Assembly: GCF_017377655.1 (NCBI RefSeq) | Contig: NZ_JAFREL010000042.1 | Coordinates: 1 to 64,000, forward strand | Length of the DNA stretch: 64,000 nt | Direction of reading: 5' to 3' | Source: Candidatus Enterococcus ferrettii | GTDB taxonomy: Bacteria > Bacillota > Bacilli > Lactobacillales > Enterococcaceae | In this document: positions 44,220-52,777 of the stretch, piece by piece | How positions within the stretch are numbered: the stretch's first letter is position 1 | How the letters are laid out: the number at the start of each line of letters is the position of its first letter | The notes under the pieces: model-generated | Seen by the model: only the letters and a program-made list of their open reading frames with translations | The model's database searches: none | What the model was told of the DNA's origin: nothing | Translations under genes and position numbers: made by a program

Positions 44220-45240
44220 TAAGCATAAACTAGAATTACAAGAAATTGATAAACCAACTGCAGCTCCAGAAAAGGTCCTGATCAAAGTAGCTTATTGCGG
44301 AATTTGCGGATCTGACTTGCCAAGATATTTTGAGGGAGGCGTTCATGCCTTTCCTCAAGTATTAGGTCATGAATTTTCTGGTGTAGTTGAAGAAATTGGC
44401 GAAAAAGTTACCCAGATAAAAGTTGGTGATCGCGTAGCAGTAGCGCCGCTGGTTCCTTGCGGGACTTGTGAAAATTGCCAAAAGGGTGAACCAGCAATGT
44501 GTACCAATTACAGTTTTATTGGTTCTCGCGAACAAGGTGCAATGGCTGAATATGTGGCTGTACCAGCAAAGAATTGCGTAAAAGTACCTGACAGCCTTTC
44601 TTTAAAGGAAGCGGCTTTGGTTGAGCCCTTAACGGTTGCGATCCATGGTATCGAACGGATTAACATTTCAGCTGGAGCAGATGTTTTAGTTTTAGGTGCG
44701 GGAACGATCGGCTTATTAACCGTGCTTTCCCTACGAGCGATCGGTGTTGGCAAAATTACAGTCGTTGATTTAAATGATAAGAAACTAGAAGTTGCTAAAG
44801 AAATTGGGGCCGATGAGGCGGTCAATCCAATGGTTCAAACCTTGGAGGACTATTATAAAGAAAATAGTTCACCTGAAGCGGTAATTGAAACTGCCGGCAG
44901 CTCCATTACACAAAAACAAGCGATTGAATTTGTCAGCAAACGTGGAAAAGTGGTTTATGTAGGAACAAGCACTAAAGATGTTGTTCTTGATCCTGAAACC
45001 TTTGAAAAAATCCTGCGTGGTGAGCTGGAAGTAACCGGCTCTTGGATGTCCTACTCCGCACCATTCCCAGGCTACGAATGGGAAACCGGCTTACGCTATA
45101 TGTCGACTGGGCAAGTGGATGTCACACCATTAATTACCGGCTTGTATCAATTAGAAGACGTAGCTGTCCCATTCGACAAAATGGTCGAACCAAATTCTAC
45201 GGCAATTAAACTACTATACTCTATAAACGAGGAGAAATGA
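44197..45240 (+). CDS. gatD: Galactitol-1-phosphate dehydrogenase
   Basis: A 347-residue zinc-dependent medium-chain dehydrogenase. The catalytic zinc site is CGICGSDLP with GHEFSG, the structural zinc site has four cysteines in PCGTCENCQKGEPAMC, and VLVLGAGTIGLLTVL binds NAD. It oxidises galactitol-1-phosphate to tagatose-6-phosphate. AAGGAG (44182-44187) abuts the ATG at 44188 but is nine bases from GTG 44197, so GTG is the start and the protein begins MKALVVTNKHKLEL as in the family. Coupled to gatC by overlap. Confidence 0.9.
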   Translation: MKALVVTNKHKLELQEIDKPTAAPEKVLIKVAYCGICGSDLPRYFEGGVHAFPQVLGHEFSGVVEEIGEKVTQIKVGDRVAVAPLVPCGTCENCQKGEPAMCTNYSFIGSREQGAMAEYVAVPAKNCVKVPDSLSLKEAALVEPLTVAIHGIERINISAGADVLVLGAGTIGLLTVLSLRAIGVGKITVVDLNDKKLEVAKEIGADEAVNPMVQTLEDYYKENSSPEAVIETAGSSITQKQAIEFVSKRGKVVYVGTSTKDVVLDPETFEKILRGELEVTGSWMSYSAPFPGYEWETGLRYMSTGQVDVTPLITGLYQLEDVAVPFDKMVEPNSTAIKLLYSINEEK

Positions 45241-45243
45241 TCA

Positions 45244-46251
45244 ATGAAAACAATCACTGAGAGTCAATTTGAAGCGTTAAAAAACACGAGTAATCAAGAT
45301 GGAGTAATTGGAGCATTAGCGATTGATCAGCGGGGAGCGTTGAAAAAAATGATCGCGAAATATAAGGAAGAGGCAACCGATCAAGACATTGAAGATTTCA
45401 AAAAAATTGTTTCTGAAGAGCTAACTCCCTATGCAACTTCGATTCTTTTAGATCCTGAATATGGTTTGCCGGCAGCTGATGCTCGGGCAGCTAACGCGGG
45501 CTTATTATTAGCCTATGAAAAAACTGGTTATGATGCTTCAACACCGGGACGTTTACCAGATTCATTGAATGTTTGGTCAGTGAAGCGTTTGAAAGAGGCT
45601 GGAGCCGATGCTTGTAAGTTCTTGCTATACTATGACATTGACGAAGCAGATGCAATTAATGATCAAAAGAAAGCTTACATGGAAAGAATCGGCTCTGAAT
45701 GTGTAGCGGAGGGTTTGCCTTTCTTCTTAGAATTGGTTTCTTACGATGCCAATATTAGTGATACTGCCTCAAAAGAGTATGCCAAAGTAAAACCTCACAA
45801 AGTGAACGATATGATGAAAGAATTTTCTGATCCTCGTTACAATGTTGATGTGCTTAAGGTTGAAGTACCGATTAACATGAACTTTGTTGAAGGCTACGGT
45901 GAAGAAGTGGTTTACACAAAAGAAGAAGCGGCTAAATTATTTGCTGAGCAAAGTGCGGCAACCGAGCTTCCGTTCATCTTCTTGAGTGCGGGTGTCAGCG
46001 CCCAATTATTTCAGGAAACCTTGCATTTTGCAAAAGATGCCGGCTCTACCTTTAACGGCGTACTTTGCGGAAGAGCAACTTGGGCAAATGGTGTTGAACC
46101 TTTCATTACTAAAGGTGAAGAAGCTGCCCGTGAATGGTTGCGCACGGTTGGACGCAAAAATATTGAAGAATTGAATGCTGTCTTAAAAGAAACAGCGTCA
46201 TCTTGGCAGGATAAAATCCAAGGCCCGTCAAAAGGCCAACGATTCTCATAA
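45244..46251 (+). CDS. lacD: Tagatose-1,6-bisphosphate aldolase, class I
   Basis: A 335-residue Schiff-base aldolase of the LacD family. [24 protein letters not shown] and [11 protein letters not shown] are characteristic, and the catalytic lysine is Lys205 in [10 protein letters not shown]. It cleaves tagatose-1,6-bisphosphate to dihydroxyacetone phosphate and glyceraldehyde-3-phosphate, the last step of the galactitol route. It starts three bases after the gatD stop and is followed by a terminator. Confidence 0.92.
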   Translation: MKTITESQFEALKNTSNQDGVIGALAIDQRGALKKMIAKYKEEATDQDIEDFKKIVSEELTPYATSILLDPEYGLPAADARAANAGLLLAYEKTGYDASTPGRLPDSLNVWSVKRLKEAGADACKFLLYYDIDEADAINDQKKAYMERIGSECVAEGLPFFLELVSYDANISDTASKEYAKVKPHKVNDMMKEFSDPRYNVDVLKVEVPINMNFVEGYGEEVVYTKEEAAKLFAEQSAATELPFIFLSAGVSAQLFQETLHFAKDAGSTFNGVLCGRATWANGVEPFITKGEEAAREWLRTVGRKNIEELNAVLKETASSWQDKIQGPSKGQRFS

Positions 46252-46258
46252 AATTATG

Positions 46259-46302
46259 AAGGTGACCCAAAATGTGTTAAACATTTTGAGCCACCTTTTT
46301 TT
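46259..46302 (+). terminator. Intrinsic terminator inside the operon
   Basis: AAGGTG and CAAAATGT pair with ACATTTTG and CACCTT (46259-46275 with 46281-46297), and a T run follows to 46302. Only 25 bases separate it from the next gene, too few for a separate promoter, so the lacX-like gene must be read by partial readthrough. Confidence 0.75.
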
Positions 46303-46327
46303 GAACAAATAGAAAGCAGGTCGGAAA

Positions 46328-47221
46328 ATGAGTAAATTAATGATTGAAAACGACAAATTACAGGTTCAAATTTTGACTAAAGGAGCCGAATTAAGCAGCA
46401 TTCAGTCCAAAACAGACGGCACTGAATTTTTATGGCAGGCTGATCCAGAATACTGGAGTCGCCATGCGCCAATCCTGTTCCCGATTGTTGGAAAGCTGAA
46501 AAATGATCAATACCAGTATCAGGGGAAAACTTATGCAATGTCCCAGCACGGCTTTGCGCGGGATATGGAATTTTCGGTGATGACACAGGAGACCGATAAA
46601 ATCCGTTTAGCATTACAGGACACCAAAGAAACCTTAGAAAAATATCCTTTCCGATTTTTATTGGAGGTGGAATACAGCTTACAGGCGGATAGCTTGATAA
46701 CACGTTACTTTGTTACGAATTTGTCAGAAGAAACTGAAATGTTGTTCTCTGTAGGTGCGCATCCAGGATTTAATGTTCCGCTGGACGGGGATGCGACTTT
46801 TGAAGACTACACCTTGGAACTATCACCAGCAACGCCGCGAACATTTATTCCAGTTACCTCAGAGGTCTTGCTGCAAACGGATCAAACTACTCAAAGGGAA
46901 GAATCCAACTTCACGTTAAGTCGTGACTTGTTTAAAAAAGGAGTATTGATTTTTGAAACCCCGGAAAAGACGCAGGTTGCTCTAAAATCAGCGAAAAGCC
47001 AAAAGCAGATTATTATGGAATATCAAACCTTGCCTCACTTAGGTATTTGGTCAACTTATCCGGCCGAGGCACCTTTTGTTTGTATTGAGCCTTGGAATGG
47101 TCTGGCTGATACCTTTGATGCCAGTGGTCTGCTGGAAGAGAAAAAGGGAATTAATCAGTTAGAACCACAGGCAGTATTCACAACTGAATATTGCACTACC
47201 TTCCTAATTGGAGGTAAATAA
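46328..47221 (+). CDS. lacX: LacX-like aldose 1-epimerase family protein
   Basis: A 297-residue galactose mutarotase-fold protein of the LacX type. IENDKLQVQILTKGAELSSI, WSRHAPILFPIVGKL, SQHGFARDMEFSV, VGAHPGFNVP and FVCIEPWNGLAD match that group. LacX is a regular companion of tagatose-6-phosphate pathway genes, probably interconverting sugar anomers. It follows the lacD terminator and is directly joined to a HAD phosphatase gene. Confidence 0.85.
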   Translation: MSKLMIENDKLQVQILTKGAELSSIQSKTDGTEFLWQADPEYWSRHAPILFPIVGKLKNDQYQYQGKTYAMSQHGFARDMEFSVMTQETDKIRLALQDTKETLEKYPFRFLLEVEYSLQADSLITRYFVTNLSEETEMLFSVGAHPGFNVPLDGDATFEDYTLELSPATPRTFIPVTSEVLLQTDQTTQREESNFTLSRDLFKKGVLIFETPEKTQVALKSAKSQKQIIMEYQTLPHLGIWSTYPAEAPFVCIEPWNGLADTFDASGLLEEKKGINQLEPQAVFTTEYCTTFLIGGK

Positions 47222-47866
47222 ATGCAGGCAGTGATTTTTGATATGGATGGGGTCTTAATAGATACAGAGAAGGTTTCGAAGCAAGCTTTTACCGAGGCTT
47301 TTGAATCTGTTGGTTTGAATTTTACTGAGGAGCTGTATCAGCAAATTCTAGGTCGGAGTTTAAAGGATATTGAAGTGTTTCTTGAAGAGACTTTCCAACA
47401 TCCTAGTATTGCCCACCAAATTATTCAACAGCGGGAAATTGAGTTTGCCAAGTATTACCAAACTCATCCAGTAGAGGTGAAGAGCGGTATCTTTGACTTT
47501 TTAGCTTTTATTAAAAATCGCCGGTTGAAAACAGCGGTAGCGACTTCGGCGAAAGAATCTATTGCGGTACCTTTACTGGAGCAGGCTGGTTTAATCCAGC
47601 ATTTTGATACCTTTACCTTTGGTTCACAGGTAAAGGAAGCAAAGCCTCATCCGGAGCTTTTTCTTAAAGCAGCAGCCAGTTTAGCTGTTAGACCCGAGAA
47701 AGCAGTTGTAATCGAAGATTCTGAATCGGGGATCATCGCTGCTAATCAGGGCGGATTTCAAGCCGTATTTATTCCAGAAACTGAGCCTACCCAGAGCTTC
47801 AGGCAGCAATACAACTTTTCGTACTATCAACAGGTCCAAGATTTTCAAGCTTCGTTGCAGAGATGA
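47222..47866 (+). CDS. HAD phosphatase, beta-phosphoglucomutase-like
   Basis: A 214-residue HAD subfamily I protein. Motif I is VIFDMDGVLIDTE (Asp8, Asp10), motif II is in VATSAKESIAV, the lysine of motif III in GSQVKEAKPHPELFL, and motif IV in VVIEDSESGIIAA. The helical cap after motif I matches beta-phosphoglucomutase-like sugar-phosphate phosphatases. The ATG follows the lacX stop with no gap. It may remove toxic sugar phosphates from the pathway; the substrate is not shown. Confidence 0.83.
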   Translation: MQAVIFDMDGVLIDTEKVSKQAFTEAFESVGLNFTEELYQQILGRSLKDIEVFLEETFQHPSIAHQIIQQREIEFAKYYQTHPVEVKSGIFDFLAFIKNRRLKTAVATSAKESIAVPLLEQAGLIQHFDTFTFGSQVKEAKPHPELFLKAAASLAVRPEKAVVIEDSESGIIAANQGGFQAVFIPETEPTQSFRQQYNFSYYQQVQDFQASLQR

Positions 47867-47868
47867 CG

Positions 47869-47915
47869 ATAAGTCGATAAAAGGAGACCGGCTCTTTTTA
47901 TCGACTTATTTTTTT
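47869..47915 (+). terminator. Terminator of the gat/lac operon
   Basis: ATAAGTCGATAAAA (47869-47882) pairs with its complement (47896-47909) and seven T residues follow. Its end overlaps the stop codon of the small gene on the minus strand. Confidence 0.87.
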
Positions 47916-48048
47916 ACCTGCTGCCTTTAAAAATAAAATAGAGGAGCAAACCAACGATGGTCCAAAAGGTTAGACAAAACACAATGATTCCACGCCAAAC
48001 TAAATAAACTGGCATTGAATCGAACCAATCTTCTAATTTACGCCTCAT
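47914..48048 (-). CDS. Small single-pass membrane protein, 44 aa
   Basis: A likely small protein MRRKLEDWFDSMPVYLVW... of 44 residues, with an N-terminal charged amphipathic part and one hydrophobic helix (about residues 17-40) ending FKGSR. GGGTGAT six bases before ATG 48048 is a plausible ribosome binding site. A longer frame runs up to 48375, but its upstream part reads as random basic sequence. The family is not recognised. The stop lies in the T run of the convergent terminator. Confidence 0.5.
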   Translation of the reverse strand: MRRKLEDWFDSMPVYLVWRGIIVFCLTFWTIVGLLLYFIFKGSR

Positions 48049-48397
48049 ATCTATCACCCAATCTTCCCCAATATCGTAGCTTAATAATCGCATAATGACG
48101 AATGAATCACTATACAATAAATATAAAATTAAACAAAAATAAGGGAAATAACTTTTTATCTTCACAAAAGTAAAGTTAAACCCTTTTTTTGTGGTATTTG
48201 AACCTGATTCTAAAGATTTTTTCCGTTGAAGGAATCCCCGAAATTGTTTAAGCTTATAGCTATGCTTAAGGAAAGGAGAAATGCTATGTTCTCTTGTTTT
48301 ATTACGGAGAAAAAAGGCCTTGTCCACATATCTAGACAGAGGTTGACGAAGAAAACGGATACAGAAGCTATACAATATGACTCAAGAGGTGAGGGAA
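48049..48397. promoter_or_regulatory. Control region of BglG-type operon
   Basis: No gene is supported here on the plus strand. The notable element is TTAAGC-TT-ATAGCTAT-GCTTAA (48248-48269), a nested dyad 128 bases upstream of the regulator start. It may be the regulator DNA site. A U-rich run (48182-48190) and TATACAATATG near 48370 are the only other promoter-like features. Confidence 0.35.
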
Positions 48398-49876
48398 ATG
48401 ATTTTTAGTTCAAATGAAAACATGCTAATTAACATTTTGAATTTCGAAGACTATGTCTCAGCAAAATATCTCTCGGAAACCTTATATGTCTCGACCAAAA
48501 CGATCTATCGCATGATCAAAAAAATCAATGAGCTGTCCTTTGAAGAAAATAATGAGCTGCTGATTATCTCTGAGCCGGGAAAAGGCTATAAGCTGAATAC
48601 GGCCTTTCGCAATCAGGACCTTTATTCCATGATTGAATTCACTGAAGAAAACAGCTTAAACGAATTGGTTCTAGCTTTACTGTTTAAACATCCCCGAAAA
48701 GTAAAACGTACGGTATTAGATACTCAGTTTCTAAGTGAAAGCTCGATTGAACGAAGACTCAAAAAGGCAGCTGACATTTTAAAGAAATACACCATCCAGT
48801 TGAAGGCTGATCGAGAGTATTTATGGCTGATTGGTGAAGAAATTGATTTACGTAAAGCGATTAACAATATCTTTTTGGAAATGAACAAGCTAAACAGCCT
48901 AAATGAAATCGGTATCGAAATTAATGCGATTGACAAGCACTTCATTGATCAGCAGATTAGTCTGATTGAAGAGATACTGGGAGAGTACATTAATTATCCT
49001 TATGATATTACGATTTATACCCATATTTATATGATCATCAAACGCTACCGTGAGGGCGAGGTTCAGTACTTAGGGAGCCAGGAGCCTTTGGAGAAAGAGG
49101 AGCAGCAGCTGATGGCCGCCAATCCGCAAATTACTCAGGTGGCCAAGCAAATTATTTGCAATATTGAAAGTTATTTGACAATTCAGATGAATCCGTTAGA
49201 AAGCTATTTTGTTTTTCAGAATATTTATTCTATCAACAGTCAAAAACGCGAAAGCAGCAATGTTGATAAGAAGCTAGCTGAAGAGATTACTAAAAAATTT
49301 ATCGTTGATTACTTTTCCATTTCAGATGTCTCTTTACTGCCAGCCAGTCGTTCCTTATACGAAGATCTGTACCAGCACGTTTTGCCAATGTTAAGCCGCT
49401 TACGCTCAGGGATCAAGGTTGAAAACAATTTAATAGACGAATTAATGCTGGAATATCGCAGTACCTTCCTTAAGGTAAAAAGGATTGCTGGAGAAATCAA
49501 TCAGGAATTGATGTTTGAAACAAAAATGAATGATGCTGAAATCGGATATATGACGCTATATTTTGAAAAATACAAAATTGATCGGCACAAAAATAAAAAT
49601 GTTTTGCTGGTTTGCTCTACAGGTGTGGGAACCTCTGAGCTGTTAAAGATTCGCGTAGAGCAAAATTTTCCCAACCTGAACATCGTCGCTACGATGAGCC
49701 AGCGGCAGATGAAAAAGAATCAAAGCTTTATTCATGAGAATGTTGATCTGATATTTTCAACTATTCGGATTCCCTTGACCATTGGTGACATTCCCGTGCT
49801 GAATATAAGCCCTTTGTTAACCGACAAAGATATTCAAAACATTAACTACACACTAAAAGAACTCACTGCAACATAA
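48398..49876 (+). CDS. BglG-family PRD regulator without EIIA domain
   Basis: A 492-residue regulator. An N-terminal helix-turn-helix (SAKYLSETLYVSTKTIYRMI) is followed by a second HTH-like block, two PRD regions (about 160-370) and a C-terminal EIIB-like domain with the cysteine motif VLLVCSTGVGTSELLK (Cys406). Relatives such as MtlR and LicR usually end in an EIIA domain; here the protein stops after EIIB and a separate EIIA gene follows 19 bases later. GAGGTGAGGG before ATG 48398 sets the start. It should sense the PTS state and activate the downstream operon. Confidence 0.87.
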   Translation: MIFSSNENMLINILNFEDYVSAKYLSETLYVSTKTIYRMIKKINELSFEENNELLIISEPGKGYKLNTAFRNQDLYSMIEFTEENSLNELVLALLFKHPRKVKRTVLDTQFLSESSIERRLKKAADILKKYTIQLKADREYLWLIGEEIDLRKAINNIFLEMNKLNSLNEIGIEINAIDKHFIDQQISLIEEILGEYINYPYDITIYTHIYMIIKRYREGEVQYLGSQEPLEKEEQQLMAANPQITQVAKQIICNIESYLTIQMNPLESYFVFQNIYSINSQKRESSNVDKKLAEEITKKFIVDYFSISDVSLLPASRSLYEDLYQHVLPMLSRLRSGIKVENNLIDELMLEYRSTFLKVKRIAGEINQELMFETKMNDAEIGYMTLYFEKYKIDRHKNKNVLLVCSTGVGTSELLKIRVEQNFPNLNIVATMSQRQMKKNQSFIHENVDLIFSTIRIPLTIGDIPVLNISPLLTDKDIQNINYTLKELTAT

Positions 49877-49895
49877 AAATGAAGGAGAGAATACG

Positions 49896-50360
49896 ATGGA
49901 AAAGATTGAATTAAGCAAAGTGATTCATCAGGAACTAATGGTTGTTGGCACGAAAGCGAAAAACAAAGCAGAAATTATCGAGCAGCTTGGCCGGCTATTA
50001 CAAGAAAAAGGCTACGTTACCTCCGCTGAAGAGTATATTAAAGACGTTTATCTGCGGGAGGAAGAAGGCGAGACCGGTATCGGTCAAGGAGTGGCAATCC
50101 CTCATGGGAAATCCAGCGCTGTAAAAGAGACAACCGTCGCAATTGCGGTTTTAGATCAAGAGATAGAATGGGAAACATTGGATGGTAAGGGGGTCAAAAT
50201 GGTTATCATGTTTGCTGTCAAGGATTCAGATGCAAACACAACTCACGTTCTGCTCTTGCAGCAAGTCGCGATTTTATTAGCAAATGACACATTTATCGAA
50301 GCAGCTAAAAATGTGGAATCTGTTGATGCGTTGTATCAATTAATCACGGAATTTCAATAA
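49896..50360 (+). CDS. PTS fructose/mannitol-class EIIA
   Basis: A 154-residue EIIA. The phosphohistidine is His70 in GVAIPHGKSSAV, preceded by LREEEGETGIGQG, a standard EIIA-Fru block. It should phosphorylate the EIIB at 51274-51582 and possibly the EIIB-like domain of the regulator just upstream. GAAGGAGAG precedes the ATG. Second gene of the operon. Confidence 0.9.
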   Translation: MEKIELSKVIHQELMVVGTKAKNKAEIIEQLGRLLQEKGYVTSAEEYIKDVYLREEEGETGIGQGVAIPHGKSSAVKETTVAIAVLDQEIEWETLDGKGVKMVIMFAVKDSDANTTHVLLLQQVAILLANDTFIEAAKNVESVDALYQLITEFQ

Positions 50361-50389
50361 AATTTGGAAATGATAAAGGAGAAGATCAC

Positions 50390-51256
50390 ATGTTAGTATC
50401 AGGTAAAGAAATTTTGAGTGTCGCAAAGGAACAAGGATTCGCAGTGCCGGCTTTTAATGCCGGATCAGGACAACTTTTAAATGCGGTAATGGAGGCTTGT
50501 GAGGAAGCTCAATCACCAGTTATGATTGCCATTCACCCTGATGAGTTGAGCTTCTTAACGGACAGCTTTGTAGCTCAAGCCATTTATTTAGCCAATCACA
50601 CAAAAATTCCAGTATGTATCCACTTGGATCATGGTGCCAGCTTTGAACAAGTCATGCATGCCATCAGCATTGGTTTCACCTCAGTCATGATTGATGCTTC
50701 TCATTTGTCTTTCGAAGACAATGTAACGATTTCGAAAAAAGTGGTAGAAGCAGCTCATGCGGCTAATGTATCCGTGGAAGCTGAATTAGGCACGATCGGC
50801 GATACGGGAAATACGGTTGAAGGCGGCGTTAGTGAAATTGTTTACACTGATCCTAAGGTTGCACAGAATTTTATTGACCAAACAGGTGTAGACAGCTTGG
50901 CCGTTGCAATCGGAACAGCTCACGGTATTTATCCAAAAGACGTTGATCCGAAATTACGTTTGGATATTTTAGAAGAAATTGAAGCCTTAACCGATATTCC
51001 TTTAGTATTGCATGGTGGCTCTAGCAATCCGGATGAAGAAATCAGCAAGGCTGTAACAATGGGAGTAAACAAAATAAATATTTCTAGTGACATCAAAATT
51101 GTTTTTGCTAATGAATTGCGTGAGGTCTTAAACAATGGCAACTTGGAAGCTAGAGAACCAAATGTATTATTCCCTAGCTGCATGGCCGAAACGAAGAAAG
51201 TTGCTTTAGAAAAAATCAAGCTGTTTAAATCAAACGATAAAGTCAAATTCTACTAA
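50390..51256 (+). CDS. Class II ketose-bisphosphate aldolase
   Basis: A 288-residue zinc-dependent aldolase of the FBA/GatY/KbaY family. VPAFNAGSG opens the barrel. IHLDHGASFE has catalytic Asp80 and zinc ligand His81, TAHGIYPK and LVLHGGSSNPDEEI hold the other zinc histidines and the phosphate loop, and NISSDIKI the end of the barrel. It cleaves a ketose mono- or bisphosphate to dihydroxyacetone phosphate plus an aldehyde. It lies between EIIA and EIIB of a fructose-class PTS with no PfkB kinase in the operon, so a ketose-1-phosphate made by the PTS is a possible direct substrate. Confidence 0.85.
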   Translation: MLVSGKEILSVAKEQGFAVPAFNAGSGQLLNAVMEACEEAQSPVMIAIHPDELSFLTDSFVAQAIYLANHTKIPVCIHLDHGASFEQVMHAISIGFTSVMIDASHLSFEDNVTISKKVVEAAHAANVSVEAELGTIGDTGNTVEGGVSEIVYTDPKVAQNFIDQTGVDSLAVAIGTAHGIYPKDVDPKLRLDILEEIEALTDIPLVLHGGSSNPDEEISKAVTMGVNKINISSDIKIVFANELREVLNNGNLEAREPNVLFPSCMAETKKVALEKIKLFKSNDKVKFY

Positions 51257-51273
51257 AGAGAGGAGGCGCAGTT

Positions 51274-51582
51274 ATGAAAATTGTCGGAATAGCCGCATGT
51301 ACAGCGGGGATTGCCCATACGTACATTGCCAGAGAAAAGCTGATTCAAGCTAGTACCAGTCGCGGACATGAAATTCATATCGAAACGCAAGGCTTGGCAG
51401 GTACGCAGGATGCGTTAACCCAAAAGGACATTGATGAGGCGGATGTCGTAATTATCGCTGCCGACATCAAAGTAAACGGTCGTGAACGATTTAAAAATAA
51501 AAAAGTGGTAGAAGTCCCTACAGGTTTAGTCGTAAAATCCCCCAATAAACTAGTGGAAAAATTAGAGGAAGTCAAAGTCTGA
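51274..51582 (+). CDS. PTS fructose-class EIIB
   Basis: A 102-residue EIIB-Fru with phosphocysteine Cys9 in GIAACTAGIAHTYIA. IETQGLAG and DVVIIAADIKVNGRERF are the remaining family blocks. It is encoded separately from EIIA and EIIC, while many fructose permeases are fused. It follows the aldolase by 17 bases. Confidence 0.92.
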   Translation: MKIVGIAACTAGIAHTYIAREKLIQASTSRGHEIHIETQGLAGTQDALTQKDIDEADVVIIAADIKVNGRERFKNKKVVEVPTGLVVKSPNKLVEKLEEVKV

Positions 51583-51588
51583 TTCTTC

Positions 51589-51633
51589 TTGTCGGGGTTC
51601 TCAGTTATCTGAGTAAACTGGGAATCCCGACAA
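51589..51633 (+). other. Long intercistronic hairpin without U-tract
   Basis: TTGTCGGGGTTCTCAGTT (51589-51606) pairs with 51616-51633 almost completely (two wobble pairs) over a nine-base loop. No T run follows. It lies between the EIIB and EIIC genes and is more likely a stability or processing element setting their ratio than a terminator. Confidence 0.65.
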
Positions 51634-51661
51634 TGAAGCGTAAATTACGAGGAGGAAGATC

Positions 51662-52759
51662 ATGGAAAAGATCAAAGCGATTGGTTTTAAAAAACATTTG
51701 ATGACAGCTATTTCATTTTTCTTGCCAATTATTGTTGCTTCAGGTTTCTTACTGGCGATCGGAAATATGATGGGCGGCGTCAGTATTGAGAATTTTAGAG
51801 AAGGCTTTAGTTTTGCGGACACGATGACCACGATGGGAGGATACGGCTTAGGTTTTCTGCCAATGATTGTCTCTACAGCAATTGCTTATTCGATTGCTGA
51901 CAAGCCGGGCATTGCTCCTGGTTTGGTGGTAGGCTTTGTGGCTCATGGAATTGGAACGGGCTTTTTGGGTGGTGTAGTCAGCGGCTATGTTTCAGGGTAC
52001 ATCGTAGTGATCATGATGATGGTCATTAAGGTGCCAAAATGGATGGAAGGTCTTTTGCCAACGTTGGTATTGCCATTCCTTAGCACCTTTGTTGCTGGTA
52101 TGGTGCTGTATTATGTTGTCGGCACACCGATTACTTGGTTTACAGATTTGATCACCGGTTACTTAGGTAATTTGAATACTTCTTCATTATTTGTTTATGG
52201 TGCAATTATTGGGATTTTAGCTTCGATTGATTATGGCGGCGCCCTTAATAAAGTGGTCTTTGCCTTTGTCTTCGCTTTATTCTCAGAAGGAATTTACGAG
52301 CCGATTACGGTTTTAATTTTAGCTTCGATGGTTACGCCATTTGGTTTAACGATTGCTTACTTTATCGGCAAAATAATTAACAAGAACATCTTCAATCGTC
52401 AGGAAATCGAAACCCTGAAGACGGCCTTTCCAATGGGGATTTGTCAGATTACTGAAGGTTGTTTCCCGATCGTGTTAAATGATTTGGTCCGCAATGTTAT
52501 CGCTACCGGAGTTGGCGGTGCAATCGGTGGTGGGTTAAGTATGCTTTGGGGAGCAGATAGCCACATTCCTGCTTCTGGCATGTTTGCTATTCCGACAATG
52601 ACCCGGCCTTGGGCTTTCTTAGCCGCTTTAGGAATTGGTTCACTGGCTACTGCTGTAACAATTCTTGTATTAAAAAAACGGGTTGATCCAAATGTAGAAG
52701 TCATTATGGAGGAAAAAGAAGAAGAGGAAGTTTCTTGGGATGATTTGACCATTTCTTAA
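51662..52759 (+). CDS. PTS fructose-class EIIC permease
   Basis: A 365-residue permease of the EIIC-Fru family. AISFFLPIIVASGFLLAIG, GYGLGFLPMIVSTAIAYSIA, KPGIAPGLVVGF, GALNKVVFAFVFALFSEGIY and PMGICQITEGCFPI are hallmark stretches. The tail is acidic (EEKEEEEVSWDDL). It transports the sugar with phosphorylation by EIIB. A D-lyxose isomerase gene follows 18 bases later, so the natural substrate may be a pentose, pentulose or hexulose rather than fructose. Confidence 0.9.
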   Translation: MEKIKAIGFKKHLMTAISFFLPIIVASGFLLAIGNMMGGVSIENFREGFSFADTMTTMGGYGLGFLPMIVSTAIAYSIADKPGIAPGLVVGFVAHGIGTGFLGGVVSGYVSGYIVVIMMMVIKVPKWMEGLLPTLVLPFLSTFVAGMVLYYVVGTPITWFTDLITGYLGNLNTSSLFVYGAIIGILASIDYGGALNKVVFAFVFALFSEGIYEPITVLILASMVTPFGLTIAYFIGKIINKNIFNRQEIETLKTAFPMGICQITEGCFPIVLNDLVRNVIATGVGGAIGGGLSMLWGADSHIPASGMFAIPTMTRPWAFLAALGIGSLATAVTILVLKKRVDPNVEVIMEEKEEEEVSWDDLTIS

Positions 52760-52777
52760 GGAAAAGAGGAGCGAGAT

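Noticed and set aside
48049..48375. Longer 153-residue minus-strand protein ending at 47914
   Set aside because: The upstream part is basic and of low protein likeness, and runs through the control region of the BglG operon; only the last 44 codons have a ribosome binding site and coherent membrane-helix sequence.
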